DNA from: Oscillospiraceae bacterium
GTDB lineage: Bacteria > Bacillota > Clostridia > Oscillospirales > UBA929
Direction: 5' to 3'
Assembly: GCA_009777475.1 (NCBI GenBank)
Contig: WRLU01000018.1
Coordinates: 1-37,375, forward strand
Length of the DNA: 37,375 bases
The translations under genes were made by a program, and so were the position numbers. Of the stretch, positions 7,317-15,855 are shown one piece after another; within the stretch, counting starts at the first letter, position 1; the number at the start of each line of letters is the position of its first letter. A model generated the notes under the pieces. That model searched no databases. It saw only the letters and a program-made list of their open reading frames with translations, and was not told where the DNA came from.

Positions 7317-8618
7317 TTGGAGCAAAGGACGATGTGGCAGCCTGAAATTGAAACCATGCCCCGGGAAGCTATACGCGAGCTGCAATGGATACGGCTCCAG
7401 AAAACATTGGGGCATATTGCAGAAAATGCTCCGGTGCAAAGCAAGCTTTTGAACGATTCGGGAGTTGAACTGGGTGATCTGCGCTCATTGGATGATGTGC
7501 AAAAACTTCCATTCAGCGAGAAGAAGATTTTTCATGAGCAATATCCTTTTGGCCTGTTTGCCGTACCGCGCGACAAAATAGCGCGATTGCAGGGAACCTC
7601 AGGCACTACTGGAAAGCCTAGCATGGGAGGGTATACCAAATCAGATTTGGAAGTATGGAAGGATTTGATCGCCAGGCTCTGTATGTCGGCAGGTGTGTGT
7701 CGCGGGGATTTGGCGCAAATCTCCTTCGGCTATGGTATGTTTACCGGGGGGTTCGGGCTTCATCAGGGCCTGGAGCATATGGGCGTATGCGTTTTACCCA
7801 TGAGTTCAGGGCAGACTGAAAAACAGCTGATGATGATGGAAGATATGGGTTCAACCATTTTGGTTTCAACTCCTTCCTACGCCCTGTACTTATCGGAGGC
7901 AGTGCGTGAAAGGGGGATAATAGATCGACTCAAAATACGAATCGGTCTATTTGGCGGGGAAGGCTGTACTCCTGAAATGCGCCAGCAGATTGAAAACAAT
8001 CTAGGTATTATTGCCACAAATAATTACGGTTTATGCGAAATGACGGGGCCTGGTGTTTCAGGTGAGTGTATAGAACGTAATGGGCTTCATTTTGCAGAGG
8101 ATCATTTTTACGCAGAAATTATTGATCCGGAAAGCGGCAGGATTTTGCCTGAAGGGGAACCGGGCGAGCTGGTATTGACCTCGCTCACCAGAGAATGTCT
8201 GCCACTGATACGTTACCGTACACGAGATATTACCTGTATTACTAACGAGCCCTGTGCTTGTGGGCGAACCCATGCTCGTATGTCGCCTACATTGGGCCGC
8301 AGTGACGATATGCTGCTTATCAGGGGAATGAATGTTTATCCCTCTCAAATTGAAAGTGCTCTAATTACTCAAAATCATATCGGACCGCATTATCTCCTGA
8401 TTGTACGCCGCGAAGGGTTCATGGATACGCTGGAGATACAAGTTGAGCTGATTGATGGTGCTGTTTTGGAAAAATTCTCTATACTGGAGAGAGTGCAAAA
8501 AGACATAGCTCAGGAAATATGCAATGTGTTAGGGCTTTCGGTCAAAGTGACCCTTGTTGCGCCTAAGACGATTGAACGTTTTCAGGGTAAGGCAAAAAGG
8601 GTGGTGGATTTGCGGTAA
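7317..8618 (+). CDS. Phenylacetate-CoA ligase family protein (PaaK-like)
   Basis: Encodes 433 residues from TTG 7317, seven bases after GGGAGG. It is an AMP-forming acyl-CoA synthetase with P-loop LQGTSGTTGKPSMGGY (residues 92-107), the NNYGLCEMTGPG motif, the RYRTRDIT motif and the C-terminal MLLIRGMNVYPSQIE hinge. PaaK enzymes join phenylacetate or related aryl-acetates to CoA. Directly downstream are iorA and iorB, whose product is aryl-acetyl-CoA. This set is a recurrent anaerobe arrangement for aromatic amino-acid fermentation, with the ligase either activating aryl-acetate or recovering ATP in reverse. Exact substrate (phenyl-, hydroxyphenyl- or indole-acetate) is not decidable here. 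Confidence 0.92.
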   Translation: MEQRTMWQPEIETMPREAIRELQWIRLQKTLGHIAENAPVQSKLLNDSGVELGDLRSLDDVQKLPFSEKKIFHEQYPFGLFAVPRDKIARLQGTSGTTGKPSMGGYTKSDLEVWKDLIARLCMSAGVCRGDLAQISFGYGMFTGGFGLHQGLEHMGVCVLPMSSGQTEKQLMMMEDMGSTILVSTPSYALYLSEAVRERGIIDRLKIRIGLFGGEGCTPEMRQQIENNLGIIATNNYGLCEMTGPGVSGECIERNGLHFAEDHFYAEIIDPESGRILPEGEPGELVLTSLTRECLPLIRYRTRDITCITNEPCACGRTHARMSPTLGRSDDMLLIRGMNVYPSQIESALITQNHIGPHYLLIVRREGFMDTLEIQVELIDGAVLEKFSILERVQKDIAQEICNVLGLSVKVTLVAPKTIERFQGKAKRVVDLR

Positions 8619-8719
8619 ATGCTTTGAGATATTTGCCGCATTGTTTTCTCATTTCCCGGCATTGTCATATCCCTGATTATTGCAATTGTGCGCCAAGATA
8701 GAAATAGGAGGAAAAATCA

Positions 8720-10474
8720 ATGGCTCAAAACAAAAAACTTATGCTGGGCAATCAGGCTGTTGCCCGCGGACTGCATGAGGCCGGATGCAGCTTTGTGTCC
8801 AGCTATCCTGGCACCCCGAGCAGCGAAATCACCAAGTTTGCCGCATTAGAGGAGGGCGTATATGCCGAATGGGCACCAAATGAAAAGGTTGCCCTTGAAG
8901 GGGCAATAGGAGCATCCTTTGCTGGTGTACGAGCGTTTTCAGCCATGAAGCACGTAGGCTTGAACGTGGCGGCTGACCCGCTGTTTACAGTTGCGTATAC
9001 AGGAGTCAACGGCGGTCTGGTCGTTGCTGTTGCCGATGATATGGGTTGTCATTCCTCTCAAAATGAGCAAGACTCTCGTCATTACGCACGTGCGGCAAAG
9101 GTGCCTATGCTAGAACCCGCCGATTCGGAGGAATGCCGAATATTTACCCGGATGGCATTTGAAATTTCGGAAGAATACGATACCCCGGTTCTCTTGCGTC
9201 TTTCCACGCGCATAAGCCACAGCCGGACACTTTGCGGCATGGAACCGTCTGTAACGTACCAAGCAAAGAATTATGTTAAAAATGCAAGTAAATTTGTAAT
9301 GGTCCCTGCCGCTGCCCGCCCGGCCCACGCCGGATTGGAAAAGCGCATGATAGCTTTGCAGAAATACAGCGAGGATATAGTTATAAACACTATTGAATGG
9401 GGGAATAAGCGCGAAATCGGGGTGATTGCATCGGGGATTGCCTATCAAGCTACCAGAGAGGCACTGGGCGATGATGCTTCATACCTCAAATTAGGAATGA
9501 TTTATCCTCTGCCGCTTGATTTGATAAAAAAATTATCTGAAAGTGTAGATGAGCTTTGGGTCATTGAGGAGCTGGATGATTTCATAGAAACCCACTGCCG
9601 TAAGAACGGCATAGAGGTCAATGGAAAAGAAAGCCTCTCTTTGTTGGGGGAATATACCGTACAACAAATCAGGCAGGCTGTTTTATCTCAAAGGTTACCT
9701 GAGGCACCGATGGAATCGGCTTTGCCCATACGTCCTCCCATTATGTGTCCGGGCTGCTCTCACCGGGCTGCGTTTCATATTATCAAAAAGCTTAAATTAA
9801 CTGTTATGGGGGACATAGGCTGCTATACCCTTGGTTCGGCACCACCTCTGTCTGCCATGGATTTTTGTGTCTGTATGGGAGCGTCGGTGTCAGCCTTACA
9901 TGGTTTTTTGAAGTCACGACCTGAATACGCTGAAAAAACAGTAGGTGTAATTGGTGATTCAACCTTTCTGCATACCGGGATTAATGGCCTTATGAATATT
10001 GTTTATAACCAAACTCCGGCGACTCTTTTGATCTTAGACAACTCTACAACCGGAATGACGGGACACCAGGATCATCCTGGAACCGGAAAAACACTTGACG
10101 GAACTACGGCCTATGCAGTTGATTTAGAGGCTCTTTGCCGGTCTGTGGGCGTAAGCCGGGTTAAAACAGCTGACCCATTTGACCTTGACGCAACAGAAAA
10201 GGCTATCAAAGAAGAGTTGGATGCAAACGAGCCTTCGGTGGTCATCCTCAAACGGCCCTGCGCCCTATTGCCAGTCAGCAGGACTGGCTGCAAATACAAA
10301 ATATCAGAGGACAAATGCACCAAATGCAGGCGTTGCTTGGGGATAGCCTGTCCGGCACTTCAGTTCGGCATTAACGGAGGGATTGAGCTTGATGCAAATA
10401 TTTGCTCGGGATGCGGGCTGTGTGCCAAGCTGTGCAAATTCGGCGCGATTGTTAAGGAGGATAGTCAGGTATGA
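8720..10474 (+). CDS. iorA: Indolepyruvate ferredoxin oxidoreductase, alpha subunit
   Basis: Encodes 584 residues, ATG after AATAGGAGGA. The N-terminal pyrimidine-binding domain starts GNQAVARGLHEAGCSFVSSYPGTPSSEI. The central thiamine-diphosphate domain carries CPGCSHRAAFH, GDIGCYTLG and GDSTFLHTGINGL...NSTTGMTGHQ. Two 4Fe-4S clusters close the protein (CTKCRRCLGIACP and CSGCGLCAKLCKFGA), the first with slightly unusual spacing. With IorB it converts aryl-pyruvates to aryl-acetyl-CoA and reduces ferredoxin. It overlaps iorB by 4 bp (ATGA), so the two subunits are translationally coupled. Oxygen-sensitive chemistry supports an anaerobic host. Confidence 0.97.
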   Translation: MAQNKKLMLGNQAVARGLHEAGCSFVSSYPGTPSSEITKFAALEEGVYAEWAPNEKVALEGAIGASFAGVRAFSAMKHVGLNVAADPLFTVAYTGVNGGLVVAVADDMGCHSSQNEQDSRHYARAAKVPMLEPADSEECRIFTRMAFEISEEYDTPVLLRLSTRISHSRTLCGMEPSVTYQAKNYVKNASKFVMVPAAARPAHAGLEKRMIALQKYSEDIVINTIEWGNKREIGVIASGIAYQATREALGDDASYLKLGMIYPLPLDLIKKLSESVDELWVIEELDDFIETHCRKNGIEVNGKESLSLLGEYTVQQIRQAVLSQRLPEAPMESALPIRPPIMCPGCSHRAAFHIIKKLKLTVMGDIGCYTLGSAPPLSAMDFCVCMGASVSALHGFLKSRPEYAEKTVGVIGDSTFLHTGINGLMNIVYNQTPATLLILDNSTTGMTGHQDHPGTGKTLDGTTAYAVDLEALCRSVGVSRVKTADPFDLDATEKAIKEELDANEPSVVILKRPCALLPVSRTGCKYKISEDKCTKCRRCLGIACPALQFGINGGIELDANICSGCGLCAKLCKFGAIVKEDSQV

Positions 10475-11028
10475 ACATTGTGATTATGGGAGTCGGCGGA
10501 CAAGGCTCATTGCTGGCATCCCAGCTCCTTGGGGAGTTATTTATCCGCCAGGGATTGGATGTTAAGGTCAGCGAAGTTCATGGTATGAGCCAGCGCGGAG
10601 GAAGTGTGATAACAATGATGCGCTCAGCGAAAAAAGTTTACAGCCCCCTGGTTGATCCCGGTACTGCCGATTTGCTGATTGGCTTAGAGGTAATTGAGAC
10701 ACTGCGTGGTTTGCCGTTTCTATCAAAAAACGGCAAAATAGTCGCAACCACACAAATTGTCTGGCCGGTTTCGGCGAAGAAAGACAGGGAATACGGTGTT
10801 CCTGAAGAAAATGGTGCTGTTATTCTAGATGCGGTTGAATTAAGCCGCCGGGCAGGAAATGAAAAAACAGCCAATGTGGCAGTTTTGGGTGCAGTGTCTG
10901 CGGTTATGGGCTATGATGAGAAAGCTTGGCATGAGGCTCTCGGCGCAACAGTTAAGCCCGAGATGCTTGACGTTAACTTAAAAGCTTTTACACTAGGGAA
11001 ACAAGAGGCCATGATAAGGCAAGGTTGA
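10471..11028 (+). CDS. iorB: Indolepyruvate ferredoxin oxidoreductase, beta subunit
   Basis: Encodes 185 residues. It starts at the ATGA overlap with iorA, with AAGGAGG immediately upstream. The sequence MNIVIMGVGGQGSLLASQLLG and EVHGMSQRGGSV is the gamma-type domain of 2-oxoacid:ferredoxin oxidoreductases, which binds CoA and completes the active site. Length is typical. It ends two bases after the first possible uvrB start, so uvrB may be in the same transcript although it is functionally unrelated. Confidence 0.96.
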   Translation: MNIVIMGVGGQGSLLASQLLGELFIRQGLDVKVSEVHGMSQRGGSVITMMRSAKKVYSPLVDPGTADLLIGLEVIETLRGLPFLSKNGKIVATTQIVWPVSAKKDREYGVPEENGAVILDAVELSRRAGNEKTANVAVLGAVSAVMGYDEKAWHEALGATVKPEMLDVNLKAFTLGKQEAMIRQG

Positions 11029-11033
11029 GGAAA

Positions 11034-13001
11034 ATGAAATTTTGCGTAGAAAGCCCCTTTCAGCCGGCAGGCGGACAGGGCCAGGCAATAGAATTGTTGA
11101 CCGCCGGGGTGGAAAACGGCTTACAAGAGCAGGTTTTGCTTGGCGTGACCGGCTCGGGCAAGACATATACGATTGCAAAGGTTATTGAGCGCGTTCAGAG
11201 ACCGGCCTTGATTCTGGCTCACAACAAGACTCTGGCCGCCCAGATTTGTGCCGAGTTAAAATCCTTTTTCCCTAATAACGCAGTTGAGTATTTTGTTTCT
11301 TATTATGACTACTACCGCCCCGAGGCATACATCCCACATACCGACACCTATTTGGAAAAAGACTCGGCAGTAAACGAGGAAATTGATCGTTTGCGCCACA
11401 GTGCCACAGCCTCGGTAGCCTTTAGGCGTGACGTTATTGTGGTAGCATCTGTTTCCTGCATATACAGCTTAGGAAGTCCCATTGATTATAAGAATATGGT
11501 CATTTCACTGCGTCCAGGATTAGAAATGAAAAGAAATGACTTGCTTAAAAAATTAGTGAGCATACGCTACAGCCGCAACGACATGGCATTTGAACGGAAT
11601 GCCTTCAGAGTCCGGGGTGATACCGTGGAGATTTTCCCGGTGTATTCTCGTGATACAGCCGTAAGAGTGGAGTTTTTCGGCGATGAAATAGAAAAAGTCA
11701 GTGAAGTGGATGTTGTTTCCGGAGTACCCCGGTCCGTAGTCAGTCATGCGGCTGTTTACCCTGCCAGCCATTATGTCACAGATCCTGACAACATACAGAC
11801 AGCCATACGAGATATTGAGGATGAGCTTTGGGAAAGGATTAAATATTTTGAGGATAATATGAAGTTTGCAGAAGCCCAGCGGCTCAAACAGCGCACCCTC
11901 TATGATATAGAGATGCTACGGGAATTGGGGTTTTGCAGCGGAATTGAAAACTATACGCGCATTCTGGGCCGTCGTGCTCCGGGGGCAACACCCCACACCC
12001 TTTTAGACTATTTCCCTGAGGATTTTCTGCTTATCGCAGACGAGTCCCATCAGACTATTCCAATGGTAAAGGCTATGCCCGCCGGGGATTACAGCCGGAA
12101 AAAATCTTTAATTGACTACGGTTTTCGTTTGCCCTCCGCCTTTGACAACCGGCCGCTGAATTTTCAGGAGTTTAACAACAAGCTCAATCAGGTGATTTAT
12201 CTTTCCGCCACACCGGCTAAATACGAGATTGAAAGAAGCGGTCAGATTGTAGAACAGCTCATACGCCCGACCGGGCTGGTTGACCCTGAAATATTTGTCC
12301 GTCCAACCGAGGGTCAGATTGATGACCTTTTACATGAAATCCATTTGCGACAGGAACAGGGCGAGCGGGTGTTGATTACAACATTAACGCGAAAAATGGC
12401 TGAGGATTTGACAGCTTATATGCAGAAAGCCGGAATCCGTGTCCGTTATATGCACCATAAGGTCGATACGCTGGAACGCATGGAGCTTGTCAGGGATTTA
12501 CGCAAAGGTATTTTTGACGTGCTGATTGGCATTAACCTTCTGCGGGAAGGATTGGATTTGCCGGAGGTAAGTCTTGTAGCTGTTCTTGATGCGGACAAGG
12601 CAGGGTTTTTACGAAGTGAAACCGCACTTATACAAACTATAGGACGTGCGGCACGGCACATACGCGGACAGGTTATCCTGTATGCAGACGCAACTACCGC
12701 GGCAATGGAATCGGCGATAAAGGAAACCGAACGCCGCAGGAGCAGACAAATTGCCTTTAACCGGGAACACGGCATTGTACCTAAAGGCGTGACTAAGGCA
12801 ATTCCTGATGTTCTGCTTGTTTCACAAAAAAATCCTTCAAAATGGGCTAAGATAAAGCCCGGGGGCAGCATGACAGAAAAAGAGCGGGCTGCGATTATTG
12901 AAAAATTAGAAAAAGAGATGCAAAACGCCTCTAAAATGTTGGAGTTTGAATACGCAGCAGTTTTGAGGGATCAGATTATAGAGCTGCAAACACAGCATTA
13001 G
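11034..13001 (+). CDS. uvrB: Excinuclease ABC subunit B
   Basis: Encodes about 655 residues. Domains in order: Walker A LLGVTGSGKTYT, the damage-verifying beta-hairpin SYYDYYRPEAYIP, the ADESHQT helicase motif, motifs GINLLREGLDLPE and QTIGRAARH, and a C-terminal UVR domain (EKLEKEMQNASKMLEFEYAAVLRDQI) for UvrC contact. UvrB verifies lesions in nucleotide excision repair. ATG 11034 gives the canonical MKFCVESPFQPAGGQGQAI; TTG 11025 is an alternative that overlaps the iorB stop. uvrA and uvrC are not adjacent in this window, unlike many relatives where uvrA follows. Confidence 0.97.
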   Translation: MKFCVESPFQPAGGQGQAIELLTAGVENGLQEQVLLGVTGSGKTYTIAKVIERVQRPALILAHNKTLAAQICAELKSFFPNNAVEYFVSYYDYYRPEAYIPHTDTYLEKDSAVNEEIDRLRHSATASVAFRRDVIVVASVSCIYSLGSPIDYKNMVISLRPGLEMKRNDLLKKLVSIRYSRNDMAFERNAFRVRGDTVEIFPVYSRDTAVRVEFFGDEIEKVSEVDVVSGVPRSVVSHAAVYPASHYVTDPDNIQTAIRDIEDELWERIKYFEDNMKFAEAQRLKQRTLYDIEMLRELGFCSGIENYTRILGRRAPGATPHTLLDYFPEDFLLIADESHQTIPMVKAMPAGDYSRKKSLIDYGFRLPSAFDNRPLNFQEFNNKLNQVIYLSATPAKYEIERSGQIVEQLIRPTGLVDPEIFVRPTEGQIDDLLHEIHLRQEQGERVLITTLTRKMAEDLTAYMQKAGIRVRYMHHKVDTLERMELVRDLRKGIFDVLIGINLLREGLDLPEVSLVAVLDADKAGFLRSETALIQTIGRAARHIRGQVILYADATTAAMESAIKETERRRSRQIAFNREHGIVPKGVTKAIPDVLLVSQKNPSKWAKIKPGGSMTEKERAAIIEKLEKEMQNASKMLEFEYAAVLRDQIIELQTQH

Positions 13002-13041
13002 GGATGTTTTGTAGGGTCCATACTGTGTTTCAGTTTATTTT

Positions 13042-13770
13042 TTATCCATCTGCACGTCCTGCGCAAACTTGGTAAAGCGGACAACCTATGCAGACAGGCT
13101 TCCTCCGGCAATACTCCTTCCCATTGATGACGATTAAAGCATGGTAATTGTTGTAGAATTTTGTGTCCTTGGGAACACTGCTCTCAAAATACGCTTTGAC
13201 TTCCTCATAGCCCCTTCCGGCATCAAGCGGATATCGTTCGCAGAGCCGGACGGTGTACGCATCTACAACGAAAGACGGTAAGCCGAAAGCGTATAATAAT
13301 ATCGAATCGGCGGTTTCTCGTCCGATGCCCTTAACGGCAAGCAACCCGGCACGCAGTTTTTCCAAAGGTTCTTTTTTTACGGATGAAATATCAAAGTCGT
13401 ACCCTGCGTACCACTCCGTTGCAGCCTTTAAGTATACAGCCTTTTGGTTGAAAAATCCTGCGGGCCGGATGATTTCGGTTAATTCTTCGCAGCTTGCCTT
13501 CGATATAAATTCCGGCGAGAGTCTGCCATCAAAATTGACTATTGCCCTTTCAACATTACTCCAGGCCGTGTTCTGTGTCAGCACCGCGCCAACCATAACC
13601 TCGTAGGGCGTTTTTGCAGGCCACCAGTTTAAATCGCCGTAATGCGCGTGGAGCATGCCGTATATTTTCATCAGCACACCGGCGTTGACATTTTCGCCCT
13701 TTGCCAACACCCCTTTTCTAATTTTCTTGTCAGTCGTCAATTTGAACAACTTGTTGTAATTATTGCCCAT
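13042..13770 (-). CDS. MagIII-type HhH-GPD DNA glycosylase with 4Fe-4S cluster
   Basis: Encodes 242 residues from ATG 13770, with GGAGG upstream. Endonuclease III fold: GAVLTQNTAWSNVERA in the first helical domain, the helix-hairpin-helix VKGIGRETADSILLYA, the FVVDAYTVRL segment with the conserved catalytic Asp, and a C-terminal cluster motif (CRRKPVCIGCPLYQVC). Where Endo III has the catalytic Lys (GRKTA), this protein has Glu (GRETA). That predicts a monofunctional base glycosylase, as in Helicobacter MagIII (3-methyladenine), rather than an AP lyase. The gene is convergent with uvrB (40-bp gap), so both ends of this interval are DNA repair genes. Confidence 0.88.
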   Translation of the reverse strand: MGNNYNKLFKLTTDKKIRKGVLAKGENVNAGVLMKIYGMLHAHYGDLNWWPAKTPYEVMVGAVLTQNTAWSNVERAIVNFDGRLSPEFISKASCEELTEIIRPAGFFNQKAVYLKAATEWYAGYDFDISSVKKEPLEKLRAGLLAVKGIGRETADSILLYAFGLPSFVVDAYTVRLCERYPLDAGRGYEEVKAYFESSVPKDTKFYNNYHALIVINGKEYCRRKPVCIGCPLYQVCAGRADG

Positions 13771-13880
13771 ATTGAAGCAATACCTCCGTAAATCACAGTC
13801 AAATTAGTCATTGCCATACCAGTATAGTATGTCATATCATAAAAATCAACGGTTTTGCTAAAATTATGTTATATAAACTG

Positions 13881-13909
13881 TTGACAAAAAGGGAAAAAGA
13901 GAGCACAAT
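13881..13909 (+). promoter_or_regulatory. Predicted promoter for the DUF3795-CPBP pair
   Basis: A consensus TTGACA at 13881-13886 and a weaker CACAAT at 13904-13909 are 17 bp apart. The predicted leader of about 110 nt holds the element described next. Confidence 0.45.
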
Positions 13910-13917
13910 GAATGTAA

Positions 13918-13990
13918 TCTTCTAGATTTAGTCCTCGGGAAGGTCCATTACACTCGGGTTTGGGTCCGGCTAGGGCCTTTGTCTAGATCT
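13918..13990 (+). promoter_or_regulatory. Leader segment bounded by TCTAGA repeats
   Basis: TCTAGA occurs at 13921-13926 and again at 13982-13987; being palindromic, the two copies can pair and enclose about 55 nt rich in GGTCC, CTCGGG and GGGTCCGG. It sits between a predicted promoter and the strong AGGAGGGGG ribosome site of the DUF3795 gene. I could not match it to a known riboswitch class. Confidence 0.25.
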
Positions 13991-14024
13991 TAAAGTTAAA
14001 GGTAAAATTCAGGAGGGGGTCGTT

Positions 14025-14285
14025 ATGGCTGTTGAATCAAGATGCGGTATTCTGTGTACTGCGTGCGGATACCGTGAACATATGAATTGCGGAGGCTGCG
14101 TACATATCAGCAAGCCGTTTTGGGGTGATTCCTGTCCCATTAAAAATTGCTGTGAGAGCAACAAGCTAGAGCATTGCGGACAGTGCGGCGATTTCCCCTG
14201 CGGCTTGCTGAATCAATTCGCCTACGACAGAGAACAAGGCGATAATGGGAGACGTATTGAGCAATGCAGAAGATGGGCAAAATGA
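14025..14285 (+). CDS. DUF3795 cysteine-rich small protein
   Basis: Encodes 86 residues, ATG after AGGAGGGGG. Eleven cysteines are arranged in motifs typical of DUF3795: CGILCTACGYR, NCGGCVH, SCPIKNCC and EHCGQCGDFPC. Such spacing suggests a metal or iron-sulfur site. Function is unknown. The 3' end overlaps the start of the CPBP protease gene by 22 bp, so the two are probably co-translated. Confidence 0.85.
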   Translation: MAVESRCGILCTACGYREHMNCGGCVHISKPFWGDSCPIKNCCESNKLEHCGQCGDFPCGLLNQFAYDREQGDNGRRIEQCRRWAK

Positions 14286-15115
14286 AAAAAACAGCCGCCC
14301 TTGTTATGGGCATTGCATTTCCTTTGTTGCATATTGTGTTGCAGAGGATGGTGTATGTTGTATTTTATTGGGTGATTTACTCAATTAAAAGGGCATCCAG
14401 TCAAGGCGTTTCCGAGGAAATACTATCTAATCAGATGCAAGCCGCCCTGAACAACTCTTCCGTTTGGAGAGTTAGCGTTACGGCGTTGATTTTCTTACTT
14501 GTATCGGCATTGTTGCTTTCCAGAACGAGGAAAATAACACTAAACGCAGATGAGCGGGTTGCCCGAATAAACATCATATCTGCTCTGCCTTGTTTGCTGT
14601 TAATTGGTTTGGGACTGTATTTGACACTTGATGGCCTATTCAAGGGGCTTCCGGTTCCCCGTGAATGGGTTGAAGGTGCCTCAAAATCGGCATCCCGGCT
14701 TTCGGCGGCTGGATTTTCCGCGCAAATTATCGGTGTTTTTATCCTGGCACCGATAGCCGAGGAGATTGCCTACCGCGGCTTATGCCTGCCCTATTTGAGA
14801 AGAGGCTTTGCCCTTCCGGCAGCTGTTATTTTCCAAGCCGCCCTGTTTGGTTTTTTTCACGGCGAAAAGCTTCAAATGATCTACGCCTTTGCCGCCGGGC
14901 TGATATTGGGAGTGGTATTTATTATTTGCGGCTCGGTTTGGGCACCAATTATAGTGCATATGGTCTTTAATGGCATTGGCATAGTTTTTATGAGTACACG
15001 CATCTCATTACATAGTGGCTTTTGGATAGCAACCTCAGGCATAGGCTTGATTTTGCTAATTTTGCCTTTGCGTTATTTGTTACTGAAAAAACCTGACTGT
15101 GCCATAGATACATAG
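14264..15115 (+). CDS. CPBP family intramembrane metalloprotease (CAAX-type)
   Basis: Encodes up to 283 residues with about seven or eight hydrophobic segments. The glutamate-type intramembrane protease motifs are in order: EEIAYRG (EExxxR) near residue 166, FGFFHGEK (FxxxH), and HMVFNGIG (HxxxN). Bacterial CPBP proteins process membrane substrates or give immunity to bacteriocins, and no bacteriocin gene is visible here. Start: ATG 14264 follows GGAGA by 11 bases; ATG 14273 and 14282 are in-frame alternatives. The 3' end overlaps convergent radC by 43 bp, which is real coding overlap on both strands. Confidence 0.9.
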   Translation: MQKMGKMKKTAALVMGIAFPLLHIVLQRMVYVVFYWVIYSIKRASSQGVSEEILSNQMQAALNNSSVWRVSVTALIFLLVSALLLSRTRKITLNADERVARINIISALPCLLLIGLGLYLTLDGLFKGLPVPREWVEGASKSASRLSAAGFSAQIIGVFILAPIAEEIAYRGLCLPYLRRGFALPAAVIFQAALFGFFHGEKLQMIYAFAAGLILGVVFIICGSVWAPIIVHMVFNGIGIVFMSTRISLHSGFWIATSGIGLILLILPLRYLLLKKPDCAIDT

Positions 15116-15762
15116 TCATCAGGAACAACAATGATATGGTCAAGCAAGGGAATTCCCACAGCTTTAAGGGTTGTAAAAATTTTCAAGGTGGCTACACGAT
15201 CCTTCTCTGATGGTATAGCAAAACCGTTGGGATGATTGTGTGCCAAAATTACACTGCTGGCACGGTGAAGCAATGCCAGCTCGGCAACGGTACGCGCAGA
15301 AACCGAGGCTAGGTTGACGGTGCCGGACGAAATAAACCCATCGTAGAGTACTTTGTTTTTACCATCAAGGCAAAGTATAAATACCTGTTCGTTGGTAAGT
15401 CCGACAAAATGCGCACTTATATAATCTCCGGCTTTTTCCGCGCTGTCGAGTACATCATGTGCCGATACCTTGCTTATTGAGTAACGCCGTGATACATCAA
15501 GAAGCAACTTGAGCAGAGAGGCTGTACGCTCACCGACTCCAGGGAAATTCACCAAGCTCTCATAGGGCGCATCAAAAACACCGGACAAAGAACCATATTT
15601 TTTAATTAAATCCTTGGCTAACTGCTTTGTATCCCTGCGAGCTATAGAATAAAATAAAATCAGCTCCAAAACTGCGTATTCTTCCCACGAATCAAGTCCT
15701 CCGCGTACATATGATGCGCGCACACGCTCTCTGTGTCCTGAGCCGTTATTATCTTCTGGCAC
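15073..15762 (-). CDS. radC: RadC family JAMM/MPN protein
   Basis: Encodes about 229 residues. The N-terminal helix-hairpin-helix part (VLELILFYSIARRDT...FPGVGERTASLL) is followed by the MPN metal-binding domain with HNHPNGFAIPSEKD (HxHxxGxxxPSxxD). Members were named as DNA repair proteins, but that role is disputed and the biochemical function is unclear. GTG 15762 is preferred because AAGGAGG lies seven bases upstream; TTG 15765 is also possible but only four bases from it. The last 43 bp overlap the convergent CPBP gene. Confidence 0.93.
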   Translation of the reverse strand: MPEDNNGSGHRERVRASYVRGGLDSWEEYAVLELILFYSIARRDTKQLAKDLIKKYGSLSGVFDAPYESLVNFPGVGERTASLLKLLLDVSRRYSISKVSAHDVLDSAEKAGDYISAHFVGLTNEQVFILCLDGKNKVLYDGFISSGTVNLASVSARTVAELALLHRASSVILAHNHPNGFAIPSEKDRVATLKIFTTLKAVGIPLLDHIIVVPDDYVSMAQSGFFSNK

Positions 15763-15855
15763 CAATACCCCTCCTTGCTTAGGCCGCCCCGGGAATTGAA
15801 AATAGCGGCAACCCCCGGCTATCCACTCACACTTTAATTTCCAAGGAGGTCTTTT

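Noticed and set aside
13253..13606. 117-codon plus-strand frame
   Set aside because: It is the shadow of the MagIII-like gene on the other strand.
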